Part shown: piece after piece, positions 8,541 to 19,575 of the stretch
Layout: each line of letters begins with the position of its first letter
Position numbering within the stretch: the first letter of the stretch is position 1
Source: Lysobacter soli
Lineage (GTDB): Bacteria; Pseudomonadota; Gammaproteobacteria; Xanthomonadales; Xanthomonadaceae
DNA: 64,000 nt
Direction: 5' to 3'
Assembly: GCF_003382285.1 (NCBI RefSeq)
Contig: NZ_QTJR01000008.1
Span: 36,471-100,470, forward strand
Position numbers and translations under genes: made by a program
Notes under the pieces: generated by a model
The model's input: only the letters and a program-made list of their open reading frames with translations
The model's database searches: none
What the model was told of the DNA's origin: nothing

Positions 8541-9326
8541 ATGACCCGTTGCCCGCTCGAACTGGACACGATGTACCTGAATCGGCAGGTTCGTGCGACG
8601 TACGAACGTGTCGCACGCGCCCCGGCCAGCGGATTCCACTTCCACACCGGTGCCGATTACGCCGTCCGCCAGCTGCGTTACGACGCCGCCGAGCTCGCCG
8701 CGCTGCCGGTGGCCTGCACCGAGCGCTTCTCGGGCGTGGGCAACCCGCTGCGCATCGGCACGATTCCTGCCGGGGCGGTGGTGCTGGACCACGCGTGCGG
8801 CGCCGGAATGGACCTGCTGCTCGCCGCGAAGGCCGCCGGCCCCGACGGCCGCGCGATCGGCGTCGACCTCACGCCCGGCATGCGCGCCAGCGCGCTGCGT
8901 GCGGCGGCGCAGTCGGGATTGCTGGATCGCATCCGCGTCTTCGAGGGCACGTTCGAGGATCTGCCGATGGACGACGCCAGCGTCGACGTCGCGATCTCCA
9001 ACGGCGTGCTGAACCTGGCGCCCGACAAACCGCGCGTGCTGTGCGAGATCGCACGCGTCCTGAAGCCCGGCGGCCGGCTGTTCCTGGCCGACGTGGTGCT
9101 CGATCGCGAACTCGCCGCCGGCGTGCGCAGCAATGCGGACCTGTGGGCGTCGTGCATCGGCGGCGCGGTGACGGAAAGCTTGCTGATGGAGCTGCTACGC
9201 GACTGCGGACTGAGCGACGCGCAGGTGACCGAACGCTTCGAATGCTTCGCCGGCACCGACATCGACCGCAAGTTCCACACGCACCTGCACGCGTACGGCG
9301 TCAACGTGCTCGCGCACAAGCGCTGA
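8541..9326 (+). CDS. class I SAM methyltransferase, ArsM-like
   Basis: A 261-residue methyltransferase with a SAM motif VLDHACGAGMD (about 81-91), an acidic motif GVDLTP and post-motif region VLKPGGRLFLADV. Overall it resembles arsenite methyltransferases: ERFSGVGNPL near 61-70 aligns with their CGNP loop, and SCIGGA near 204-209 aligns with their conserved cysteine motif (Cys205). The loop cysteine is Val here, so arsenic as substrate is doubtful. The ATG at 8541 is preceded by AGAGG. It begins a compact same-strand cluster with the DUF4242 and diiron genes, suggesting modification of a small molecule or peptide. Methyltransferase is secure; substrate is not known. Confidence 0.8.
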   Translation: MTRCPLELDTMYLNRQVRATYERVARAPASGFHFHTGADYAVRQLRYDAAELAALPVACTERFSGVGNPLRIGTIPAGAVVLDHACGAGMDLLLAAKAAGPDGRAIGVDLTPGMRASALRAAAQSGLLDRIRVFEGTFEDLPMDDASVDVAISNGVLNLAPDKPRVLCEIARVLKPGGRLFLADVVLDRELAAGVRSNADLWASCIGGAVTESLLMELLRDCGLSDAQVTERFECFAGTDIDRKFHTHLHAYGVNVLAHKR

Positions 9327-9398
9327 CGCGACACCCTTTCGATTCGGCCGGTTCCCCCGCCGGCCATTCGCGCCACAGGCGCACAACGGAGGCTCGTC

Positions 9399-9677
9399 AT
9401 GTTCAAGAAATACGTGATCGAACGGAACATCCAGGGCATCGGCGCCCAGCCGATGGAAGCGCTGTGCGGCGTCGCGCTGCAGTCCAACAACGTGCTGGAT
9501 GAACTCGGCACCGACATCCAGTGGCTGCATTCCTACGTCACCGCCGACAAGACCTACTGCGTGTACATGGCGCGCGACGAAGCGCTGATCCACGAACACG
9601 CCAAGCGGTCCGGCTTTCCGGCGAACTCGGTCGCCGAAGTGAAGGCCGTGCTGGATCCCACCATGGCGCCTGCGTAA
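9399..9677 (+). CDS. DUF4242 family small protein (SCO4226-like)
   Basis: A 92-residue soluble protein with the family features: N-terminal strand MFKKYVIERNIQGIG, a central segment IQWLHSYVTADKTYCVYMA, then DEALIHEHAKRSGFPANSV. This is the ferredoxin-like fold of DUF4242, one member of which (SCO4226) binds nickel. His-rich positions (LHS, HEHAKRSG) could bind metal. It lies 72 bp after the methyltransferase and 30 bp before the diiron gene, so the three are probably cotranscribed. A metal-handling or accessory role for the diiron enzyme is a guess from context. Confidence 0.8.
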   Translation: MFKKYVIERNIQGIGAQPMEALCGVALQSNNVLDELGTDIQWLHSYVTADKTYCVYMARDEALIHEHAKRSGFPANSVAEVKAVLDPTMAPA

Positions 9678-9707
9678 CGCCGGCGCGAGAAGCACCTGGA
9701 GTCACGA

Positions 9708-10685
9708 ATGAACGCTGCAACTGCCCGCACCACCGCCCCGCAATGGAATGCCGAAGTGGCGGACGCCGACAGGGCGCGCTATGCCCGCTGCATCGAAGTG
9801 TCGCGGCGCGTGCGCTGGGACATCGACCGCGACGTGATCCGCGGCCGTGATTTCGATTTCGACCGCACCTTCCTGCCGGCGGGATTGTCGCTGGTGAACA
9901 AGCTGGACTTCCTCGACAGCGATGAGCGCCGTTTCTTCAGCCAGGTGCAGGGACGCACCTACGCGTGGATGTTCGGCCTGTGCGAGCGCTTCATCGGCGC
10001 GAAGATGCTGCAGACCTCGGGCCTGCACTGGCTCGGCGACCAGAAGGCGCTGGAAGCGCTGGTGCGGTTTTCCGACGAGGAGATCAAGCACCAGGAGCTG
10101 TTCCGTCGCCTCGAAGCGCTGCTGGACGCGCGAATGCCCGACGGCCACGTGAAGACGGCCGAACCCAACGCGGTGGCGCAGTTCGTGCTGGCACGCCGCA
10201 ACTGGGCGGTGCTGGCGCTGGTGTACCTGATCGAACTGTTCGTGCAGCGTCATTACGAAGAGAGCATCGCACCGACGCAGGAACTGTGCCCGCTGTGGAA
10301 GGACGTGTTCCTGTTCCACTTCCGCGAGGAGTGCCAGCACTCGGTCATGGACGAGATCGAATGGCGCGCGGAAGACGCACGCCTGGATCACGACGAACGC
10401 GATGCCGCGATGGACGACCTGATCGCGCTGCTGGGCGCGGTGGACGACATCCTGCGCGCGCAGGCCGATGCGGACGCGGCGTACTTCGTCGCCGCCTGCG
10501 GACGACCGTTCGGCATGCGCCAGCAGCTGCTCGTGCTGGACGTGCTGCGGCGTGCGTATCGCTGGCAGTACATCGCCTCGGGCGCGCGGCATCCGCGCTT
10601 CGGACACGCGCTGGCGAAGCTGTGCACGCCGGCACAGCGGACGCGCTTCGAGGCGGCGCTCGCGTCGATCGTGCCCGAAGACTGA
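9708..10685 (+). CDS. ferritin-like diiron protein, putative oxygenase
   Basis: A 325-residue mainly helical protein carrying the two E-x-x-H pairs of a ferritin-like diiron site: Glu125-x-x-His128 (EEIKH) and Glu208-x-x-His211 (EECQH), with Glu93 and Glu176 (or Glu184) suitably placed on the other two helices of a four-helix bundle. Such sites activate oxygen for hydroxylation, desaturation or N-oxidation. Length is near that of AurF-type N-oxygenases, but I see no sequence close enough to name a subfamily. It is the third gene of the methyltransferase-DUF4242 cluster. Diiron binding is well supported; the reaction is unknown. Confidence 0.75.
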   Translation: MNAATARTTAPQWNAEVADADRARYARCIEVSRRVRWDIDRDVIRGRDFDFDRTFLPAGLSLVNKLDFLDSDERRFFSQVQGRTYAWMFGLCERFIGAKMLQTSGLHWLGDQKALEALVRFSDEEIKHQELFRRLEALLDARMPDGHVKTAEPNAVAQFVLARRNWAVLALVYLIELFVQRHYEESIAPTQELCPLWKDVFLFHFREECQHSVMDEIEWRAEDARLDHDERDAAMDDLIALLGAVDDILRAQADADAAYFVAACGRPFGMRQQLLVLDVLRRAYRWQYIASGARHPRFGHALAKLCTPAQRTRFEAALASIVPED

Positions 10686-10764
10686 TTCGACAAGACACAT
10701 CCCCCGATTGCTTCACGCCCCACACGGCGACCGCGAGCGGCCGCCGCCCGACAGGACTGCAACG

Positions 10765-11295
10765 ATGAAAACGATGACCCTGATGGCCGCGCTGGCGATG
10801 GTCGCGGCAACCCATTCCATCGCCACCCGTACCGCCGCTGCGAGCGACAACACCACCACGACCGCAACCGCGATCCGCACCTTCGACCTGCCCACCGTGC
10901 GCGTGTACGCGACGGTCGAGCGCGAGCCGGATGCGATCGCGATGCAGGCCCCGCGCATCCACGACCTCCCCCCGGTGCGCGTGCATGCGGCCCGCGACGA
11001 TCGCGACGTGGCCGATGTGGGCAAGCGGGCGATCGCGATGCGCACGGCGACCGCGCGCCGTGCCTCGCTGGCCATCCCGCGTGGTTCGCAGCGTCGCGGC
11101 ATCGCGCCCGAGCGCGTGATGGCCTCCAGCGCCGAAGAGCGCACCGATCGCTGGATCGCGCTGGGTTGCGTCGTTCGCCAGCGCCTGGGGCGCGTGTGGC
11201 CGATGCAGCAATGCAACGGCGGTTCGACATCGACCGGCGGGATGACGGGCGGGACGCGCATGTCGCTGCCGATGTCGCTGGACAGGCGACGATGA
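10765..11295 (+). CDS. small secreted protein with a duplicated DLPxVRV motif
   Basis: A 176-residue product with a signal peptide (MKTMTLMAALAMVAATHSIA, probable cleavage near TAAAS). A duplicated motif follows: DLPTVRVYA at 41-49 and DLPPVRVHA at 67-75, 26 residues apart. The rest is Arg/Ala/Thr-rich, with one Cys pair (GCVV, QCNGG) near the C-terminus and a Gly/Ser/Met tail. I recognise no family. It follows the diiron gene by 79 bp and is closed by a terminator, so it may be the last gene of that unit; a secreted partner or substrate is conceivable. The start at 10765 is set by the signal peptide. Confidence 0.6.
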   Translation: MKTMTLMAALAMVAATHSIATRTAAASDNTTTTATAIRTFDLPTVRVYATVEREPDAIAMQAPRIHDLPPVRVHAARDDRDVADVGKRAIAMRTATARRASLAIPRGSQRRGIAPERVMASSAEERTDRWIALGCVVRQRLGRVWPMQQCNGGSTSTGGMTGGTRMSLPMSLDRRR

Positions 11296-11318
11296 ATGCA
11301 TCGATCGATGCGATATCG

Positions 11319-11350
11319 AAAAGCCCCGCACGCGCGGGGCTTCTCGTTTG
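11319..11350 (+). terminator. Rho-independent terminator after the diiron cluster
   Basis: AAGCCCCGC and GCGGGGCTT form a nine-base-pair stem with a four-base loop, followed by TCTCGTTTG. It lies 24 bp after the secreted-protein stop codon and ends the 8.5-11.3 kb unit. Confidence 0.8.
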
Positions 11351-11584
11351 TGGACGTCCAGGACATGGGATTTGTCTGAGCCACGCGGGAAAACGTCGCC
11401 TTCAGGCCAGGGGGCTTTCCAACCTAAAGTCGCGGCCCGCACTCGCGCAGGGCCGGCCATCGGTCGCGTCGCGATGCAGCCAAGCCGGAGGCGCAACGCC
11501 TCGGCAACGTGGGCCGGGCGGCGGATGACCGAAGGATCGGCACGTCATCGCGGCTTTCAGTAAATCCCCCCAAGAGAAGTACCC
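11351..11584 (+). other. structured leader of the hybrid adhesin gene
   Basis: This 234-bp stretch has no convincing gene. It contains inverted repeats, for example GAGGCG-CAA-CGCCTC near 11493, and ends with an AAGAGAAG ribosome site before the ATG at 11585. A cis-acting RNA is possible, but I could not match it to a known riboswitch class. Confidence 0.35.
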
Positions 11585-13780
11585 ATGACTCAATTCGAAG
11601 CACGCTACGAAGCCGGCACGCTGTCGGCATCGCAAAACGCCCTGCGCGTCCTCAAGCCGACCGTCCTCGCCGTCGCGATGGGCTGCGTCGGCAGCGCGTG
11701 GGCCGCCGACGGCGGTGTCGTGGTCAACGGCACTGGCCGCATCGCCACGCAGGGCGCCACCACCACCGTCACCCAGTCGACCGACAAGATGGTCGTCAAC
11801 TGGAACAACTTCGACATCGCGCAGGGCCAGACCGTCAACTTCGCGCAGCCGAACGCGTCTTCGGCCGTGCTGAACCGCGTCGTCGGTCCGGTGAAGGCCA
11901 CCGACATCCAGGGCACGCTGAACGCCAACGGCCGCGTGTACGTCGTCAACCCGGCCGGCGTGATGTTCGGCCAGAACGCCGTCGTCAACGCCGACAGCGT
12001 CGTTGCTTCGACGCTGGACATCGGCGCGCAGCAGTTCATGGCCGGCGGCCGCGCCGCGGGCAACCAGAAGCTGCTCGACCTGTCGGCCGGCAGCACGAAG
12101 GGTTCGATCGTCAACCAGGGCCGCATCAACGCCCGCCAGGTCGCGCTGCTCGGCGGCCAGGTGCTGAACAAGGGCCAGATCAACGCCACGGGTGACGTGA
12201 CGCTGGGCTCGGCGCAGACGGCAACGCTGTCGCTAGACAACTCCGGCTTCTCGGTCGCCCTCGGCGCACCGGAACTGAACGCGCTGGTCGACAACGGCGG
12301 CATGATCGTGGCGAAGGGCGGCAACGTGCGCCTGACCGCCGCCGCCACCGGCGACGCGCTGCGCAACGCCGTGCGCAACACCGGCACGATCGAAGCACGT
12401 CGCGCCACCACCGGTGCCGGCGGTTCGATCGAACTGCGTTCCGACGCCGACGGCCAGATCTCCTTTGGCGGCAAGCTGACGGCGGACGACCGCATCAACA
12501 TCGAAGCCCGTCCGGGCACGGCGACCAGCAAGGGCCGCACGATCGTCGTCGAGCCGACCGCGCAGCTGCAGGCATCGGACATCGCGATCAACGCCGTGGG
12601 CAGCACGCTCACCACCAACGGCAGCTACACCGCCAACACCGTCACGCTGGCCGGCGACAGCCTGGACGTCAGTGCGTCGATCGACCACAAGCAACTGCGC
12701 GATGACCGCTTCGACGGCCTGCTCGAAAGCCGCCGCGACAGCAACGTCGCCAGCGTGCGCGCCGACGGATCGGGCGTTGCGGGGCAGGGACGTTGGCGGC
12801 GCGACCAGCTCTTCAAGCTCCAGAACGAAGGCACCAAGTACTTCCACGCCAACTCGACGGCGGCGGACTCGCAGGCGACCGATGCAGGCTCCGTCGCCAT
12901 CGGCGGCGGAGCCAAGTCGGCTGGCACCAACACCGTCGCGATCGGTGAAGGCGCGCAAACCACGTACAACGACAACATGGCCATCGGCGCGGGCGCGTCC
13001 GGTGGTGGTGGCGCATCCATCGCCATCGGTACGAAGGCGTCGACCGCTGCCGTGAACGGCGCGAATAATCAGACTGCGGTGGGCTATGCAGCCAAGTCGG
13101 ACGTCAACATGGGCACCGCACTGGGTGGCCGTGCCAACGCCAAGGCCGACAGTTCGGTGGCGCTCGGCTCCGACGCGGTTGCCGATCGCGCTTCCGGCAT
13201 TGGCGGCAGCACCAAGGGTGCGGTTTCCGTGGGCAGCGGCGGTGCAGGCGTTGCGACCGAGACGCGCCAGATCATCAGCGTGGCGCGCGGCACGCAGGAC
13301 ACCGACGCGGTGACCTACGACAACGCCGAGAAGACCAGCATCACGATGGGTGGTGAGGGCGCTTCGACGCCGGTGGCGATCCACAACGTCGCGGACGGCG
13401 TGGCCGACCACGATGCGGTCAACATCAGCCAGCTGAACCAGCGCCTGCAGAGCAACAACACGGAAGTGCTCAACCAGGCCAACAGCTACACCGACCAGCG
13501 CATCAACGACGTGTGGCAGGACCTCGGCGACGAAATCAACCAGGTCAACCGCCAGGCCAATCGCGGTATCGCGGCGGCTTCGGCCCTGGTCAACGTGACG
13601 CCGTACCTGCCGGGCAAGACCGCGGTCAACGCCGGTGTCGCGTCCTACCGTGGCGAAGCCGCGCTGGGCGTGGGTGTGTCGCGCTGGAGCGACAACGGCC
13701 GCGTGAACTTCAACGCGGGCGTGTCCGCGGCGAAGGGCGACGAGCCTGTGTTCCGCGTCGGCGTCGGCTACGTCTTCTGA
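11585..13780 (+). CDS. hybrid adhesin: two-partner-secretion N-domain fused to YadA-type trimeric autotransporter
   Basis: A 731-residue surface protein with two parts not normally joined. N-terminus: a long signal peptide (cleavage near GSAWA, residue 40), then a filamentous-haemagglutinin-type TPS domain (about 42-290) with WNNFDIAQGQTVNF and the NPNGI-like motif VNPAGVMFG at about 121-129. C-terminus: YadA-like head repeats (about 435-570; SVAIGGGAKS, NTVAIGEGAQ, SIAIG), a neck motif NVADGVADHDAVNISQL, a short coiled stalk (LNQRLQ...QVNRQANR) and a YadA anchor of about 70 residues ending in Phe. The anchor implies type Vc secretion as a trimer. No TpsB transporter is encoded here. The next gene encodes a TpgA-like partner. 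Likely adhesion or biofilm role. Confidence 0.85.
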   Translation: MTQFEARYEAGTLSASQNALRVLKPTVLAVAMGCVGSAWAADGGVVVNGTGRIATQGATTTVTQSTDKMVVNWNNFDIAQGQTVNFAQPNASSAVLNRVVGPVKATDIQGTLNANGRVYVVNPAGVMFGQNAVVNADSVVASTLDIGAQQFMAGGRAAGNQKLLDLSAGSTKGSIVNQGRINARQVALLGGQVLNKGQINATGDVTLGSAQTATLSLDNSGFSVALGAPELNALVDNGGMIVAKGGNVRLTAAATGDALRNAVRNTGTIEARRATTGAGGSIELRSDADGQISFGGKLTADDRINIEARPGTATSKGRTIVVEPTAQLQASDIAINAVGSTLTTNGSYTANTVTLAGDSLDVSASIDHKQLRDDRFDGLLESRRDSNVASVRADGSGVAGQGRWRRDQLFKLQNEGTKYFHANSTAADSQATDAGSVAIGGGAKSAGTNTVAIGEGAQTTYNDNMAIGAGASGGGGASIAIGTKASTAAVNGANNQTAVGYAAKSDVNMGTALGGRANAKADSSVALGSDAVADRASGIGGSTKGAVSVGSGGAGVATETRQIISVARGTQDTDAVTYDNAEKTSITMGGEGASTPVAIHNVADGVADHDAVNISQLNQRLQSNNTEVLNQANSYTDQRINDVWQDLGDEINQVNRQANRGIAAASALVNVTPYLPGKTAVNAGVASYRGEAALGVGVSRWSDNGRVNFNAGVSAAKGDEPVFRVGVGYVF

Positions 13781-13797
13781 CGAGAGCGGAGGGGAAA

Positions 13798-13829
13798 GGA
13801 CGTTGCGGGACTTCGTGCCCGCAGCGTCC
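13798..13829 (+). terminator. hairpin between adhesin and TpgA-like gene (attenuator-like)
   Basis: GGACGTTGCGGG and CCCGCAGCGTCC pair over 12 positions with one G-T wobble and an eight-base loop. There is no U-tract, so it may reduce rather than stop readthrough, lowering partner expression relative to the adhesin. Inference only. Confidence 0.45.
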
Positions 13830-13891
13830 CGACCGCTCGTCCGTCATCCATTCCATCCCGCGGCTCCGGCCGCGAGGCAGAGGTTTCAACG

Positions 13892-14725
13892 ATGTTCAAT
13901 TTCAAACGAATGCCAGGGTTCGCCCTGGCGCTGGCCGCGGCGGCGACATTGTCCGCCTGCGGCTCCACGCACCTGAGCAGGATCGACGACGGCCAGACGC
14001 AGCAGCCGGTGTGGCCGGCGGTCGAGAAGGCCCGTCCCATCGTCGAGTCCACGGTGTTCCCGCAGGTCGAAGCGCTTCGCAAGATCGACGTGGGCACGCC
14101 CAAGCTCGAGGTGTACCGCCTGATCGGCCATCCGATGTACCGCGAGGGCATCGCGGGCGTGCACGAGTGGGACTACGTATTCAAGTTCCCGCTCGCCGAC
14201 CAGCCCGGCCAGTACATGACGTGCCAGTACAAGGTGCTGTTCGACGACCACATGCAGGCCCGCCAGACGTTCTGGAATCCGGCCGGTTGCGCGGGCGTCG
14301 TCGGTCCGGTGCAGGCGGTGCAGCCGGCGCAGCCCGATGCTCCGGCGCGTGTGGTCGCGGCGACCGAAGTGTCGGCGGATTTCCTGTTCGACTTCGACAG
14401 CGGAGCGCTCGCCCCGGGCGCGACGCAGGCCATCGACAGCAAGGTCATGGAAGTGCTCGACAAGGCCGAGCGCGTGGAAGCGTTGCGGGTGATCGGCTTC
14501 ACCGACCGCCTCGGTAGCGAGACCTACAACCAGCAGCTGTCGCTGAAGCGTGCGGAAGCGGTGAAGCAGTACCTCGTGTCGCGCGGCGTACCGGGCGAGG
14601 CGATCCTCACCTCGGGCCGTGGCGCAGCCGAGCCGGTCGTGAACTGCCCGGGGGCGAAGAGCCCGTCGGTGGTGGCGTGCCTCAAGCCGAACCGTCGCGT
14701 TCGCATCGAGGTGGTGGCGCGCTGA
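13892..14725 (+). CDS. TpgA-like lipoprotein (BamE/SmpA-OmlA domain plus OmpA peptidoglycan-binding domain)
   Basis: A 277-residue lipoprotein: signal peptide with lipobox LSAC (Cys23), then a SmpA/OmlA (BamE-like) region (about 55-130; KIDVGTPKLEVYRLIGHPMY) and a C-terminal OmpA-like domain (about 160-277) with FDFDSGAL, GFTDRLGS and NRRVRIEVVAR. This order is that of TpgA, the partner of the Acinetobacter trimeric autotransporter Ata, which ties the adhesin to peptidoglycan and helps its assembly. It follows the hybrid adhesin by 111 bp on the same strand, which supports the same role. It ends at a strong terminator. Confidence 0.85.
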   Translation: MFNFKRMPGFALALAAAATLSACGSTHLSRIDDGQTQQPVWPAVEKARPIVESTVFPQVEALRKIDVGTPKLEVYRLIGHPMYREGIAGVHEWDYVFKFPLADQPGQYMTCQYKVLFDDHMQARQTFWNPAGCAGVVGPVQAVQPAQPDAPARVVAATEVSADFLFDFDSGALAPGATQAIDSKVMEVLDKAERVEALRVIGFTDRLGSETYNQQLSLKRAEAVKQYLVSRGVPGEAILTSGRGAAEPVVNCPGAKSPSVVACLKPNRRVRIEVVAR

Positions 14726-14791
14726 GTGGGACCTGCGACGCGACGCGGAGGTTGCCGCGTTGGCGTCGCGAATTCTCGTCGTGAGTGGAAG

Positions 14792-14822
14792 ATGCCCCGC
14801 CTTGCGGGGCGTTTTCTTTTTT
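14792..14822 (+). terminator. Rho-independent terminator of the adhesin-TpgA unit
   Basis: GCCCCGC (14794-14800) and GCGGGGC (14804-14810) form a seven-base-pair stem with loop CTT, followed by GTTTTCTTTTTT. It lies about 70 bp after the OmpA-family gene. Confidence 0.9.
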
Positions 14823-14867
14823 GCTTTACCTGCGATGGGATTGTCACCGATGAAGGAGTGCCCAGAC

Positions 14868-15168
14868 GTGACGGGCCTGGGTCCTGCTTTCGCCTGGATG
14901 ACGGTCGGGGGCACCTGCCGGGGTGACTGTGGATAGCTGGCGGTTGAGCCCCTCTCCCGGCGGGAGAGGGGTTGAGGTGAGGGTCGGGGGCGTGCGGTGC
15001 GCTGGCGCTGGTGGTGCGCGAACGCTCTGCGCTTTAGGCAGTCGCGCGTCGAGGCAACAGCAAGATGGATTCCAGCTTTCGCTGGAATGACGGTGGGGTT
15101 GTTCGTCGGCGACAGAGTGCCCATGCGCTACCGACCTGGGTCCCGGCTTTCGCCGGGATGACGGCTTC
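14868..15168. repeat. cluster of dispersed palindromic repeats (REP and 38-bp family)
   Basis: Contains a degenerate REP (about 14872-14898), an inverted 38-bp-family palindrome (14948-14983), and an inverted B-A composite (GGATTCCAGCTTTCGCTGGA at 15064-15095 and GGGTCCCGGCTTTCGCCGGG at 15137-15168) with the usual GTGCCC spacer. No gene is present. With the heptamer array that follows, it fills the 660-bp gap between the TpgA-like gene and gcvP. Confidence 0.75.
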
Positions 15169-15244
15169 GGAGGCACGTTTCGCGCTCTGCCGAATCCCGA
15201 ATCAATCAGCAATCAGCAATCCCGAATCACCAATCACCAATCGC

Positions 15245-15314
15245 GAATCACGAATCACGAATCACGAATCACGAATCACGAATCACGAATCACGAATCAC
15301 GAATCACGAATCAC
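15245..15314 (+). repeat. tandem heptamer array (GAATCAC x10)
   Basis: Ten perfect head-to-tail copies of GAATCAC occupy 15245-15314. Degenerate units such as AATCAGC and AATCACC extend back to about 15195. It is noncoding and lies just before the gcvP terminator. Perfect short units suggest copy number varies by slippage. Confidence 0.95.
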
Positions 15315-15327
15315 GCCCCCAAAAGCA

Positions 15328-15354
15328 AGACGCCCCGCACGAAGCGGGGCGTCT
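15328..15354 (-). terminator. Rho-independent terminator of gcvP
   Basis: AGACGCCCCGC and GCGGGGCGTCT form an 11-base-pair stem with loop ACGAA. Read on the minus strand it is followed by TGCTTTT, the correct polarity for ending gcvP, whose stop codon is 35 bp away. Confidence 0.85.
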
Positions 15355-15388
15355 GCATCGAGACGAATTCGTGAACTAACGAACCGCC

Positions 15389-18280
<2,892 letters not shown>

Positions 18281-18344
18281 GTGACGAGGGGCATCCAGGT
18301 TTGGCTCGAAAGCCGGGGCGTGCGCGGTCGCGCACGTGGAGTGC

Positions 18345-18565
18345 CCCTCTGTCCTTTTGCCTGAGAGTTTCAAAGCGCGGGGCGGGGGAGGAGACCCCGC
18401 TGGCTTCTTGCCCCTTCGGCGCCGGTTCCGGCCGAATGCGTCGGCGCGGGCGGTCTCTCCAGAGTGTGAGCCGACGGCGGTAATGGGGCCTGAGCGATTC
18501 CGGGCGTTTGCGCCTTCGGCAGCGGCTCCGACCTGTTCAGGTTGGGCCGCTTCTCCCACCGTCTG
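18345..18565 (-). promoter_or_regulatory. tandem glycine riboswitch
   Basis: Two aptamers precede gcvP. On the minus strand, aptamer I (about 18563-18477) has GGGAGAAGC, GCCGAAGGCGCAA and CTCAGGCCCCATTACCG; aptamer II (about 18466-18346) has CTCTGGAGAGACC, GCCGAAGGGGCAA and the canonical end AAACTCTCAGGCAAAAGGAC. A linker of about ten bases joins them, typical of the tandem form. Glycine binding would turn on gcvP. No strong terminator precedes the gcvP ATG, so control may act at translation. Confidence 0.93.
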
Positions 18566-18575
18566 CTGGGTGCGA

Positions 18576-18581
18576 ATCATA
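18576..18581 (-). promoter_or_regulatory. candidate -10 element for the riboswitch-gcvP transcript
   Basis: TATGAT on the minus strand, about ten bases before the first aptamer, fits a -10 box whose transcript would start at the riboswitch. No good -35 hexamer is visible. Confidence 0.5.
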
Positions 18582-18631
18582 CCGGTCGCGGACCGATCCT
18601 GCCTGCCGCAGGAGCCGCCCCGGCGCGGGGT

Positions 18632-19492
<861 letters not shown>

Positions 19493-19575
19493 GGCCGGAC
19501 TCCGACGTGGTGTCCGGCGAGCGTGTCACATCCTGCGGAAGGCGGCACGTCCCTGGCTGGCACGCACCGTGTCGC

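Noticed and set aside
8541..9326. Firm naming of the methyltransferase as arsM
   Set aside because: The CGNP-loop cysteine is replaced by Val and no arsenic-resistance genes (arsR, arsB, arsC) are near.
11380..11584. cyclic-di-GMP (GEMM-I) riboswitch before the hybrid adhesin
   Set aside because: The leader is structured and the idea is attractive for an adhesin, but the conserved CACGCACAGGGCAAACC and GCAAAGCC segments are not present.
15195..15314. CRISPR array at the heptamer repeats
   Set aside because: The unit is 7 bp with no spacers, and no cas genes are near.
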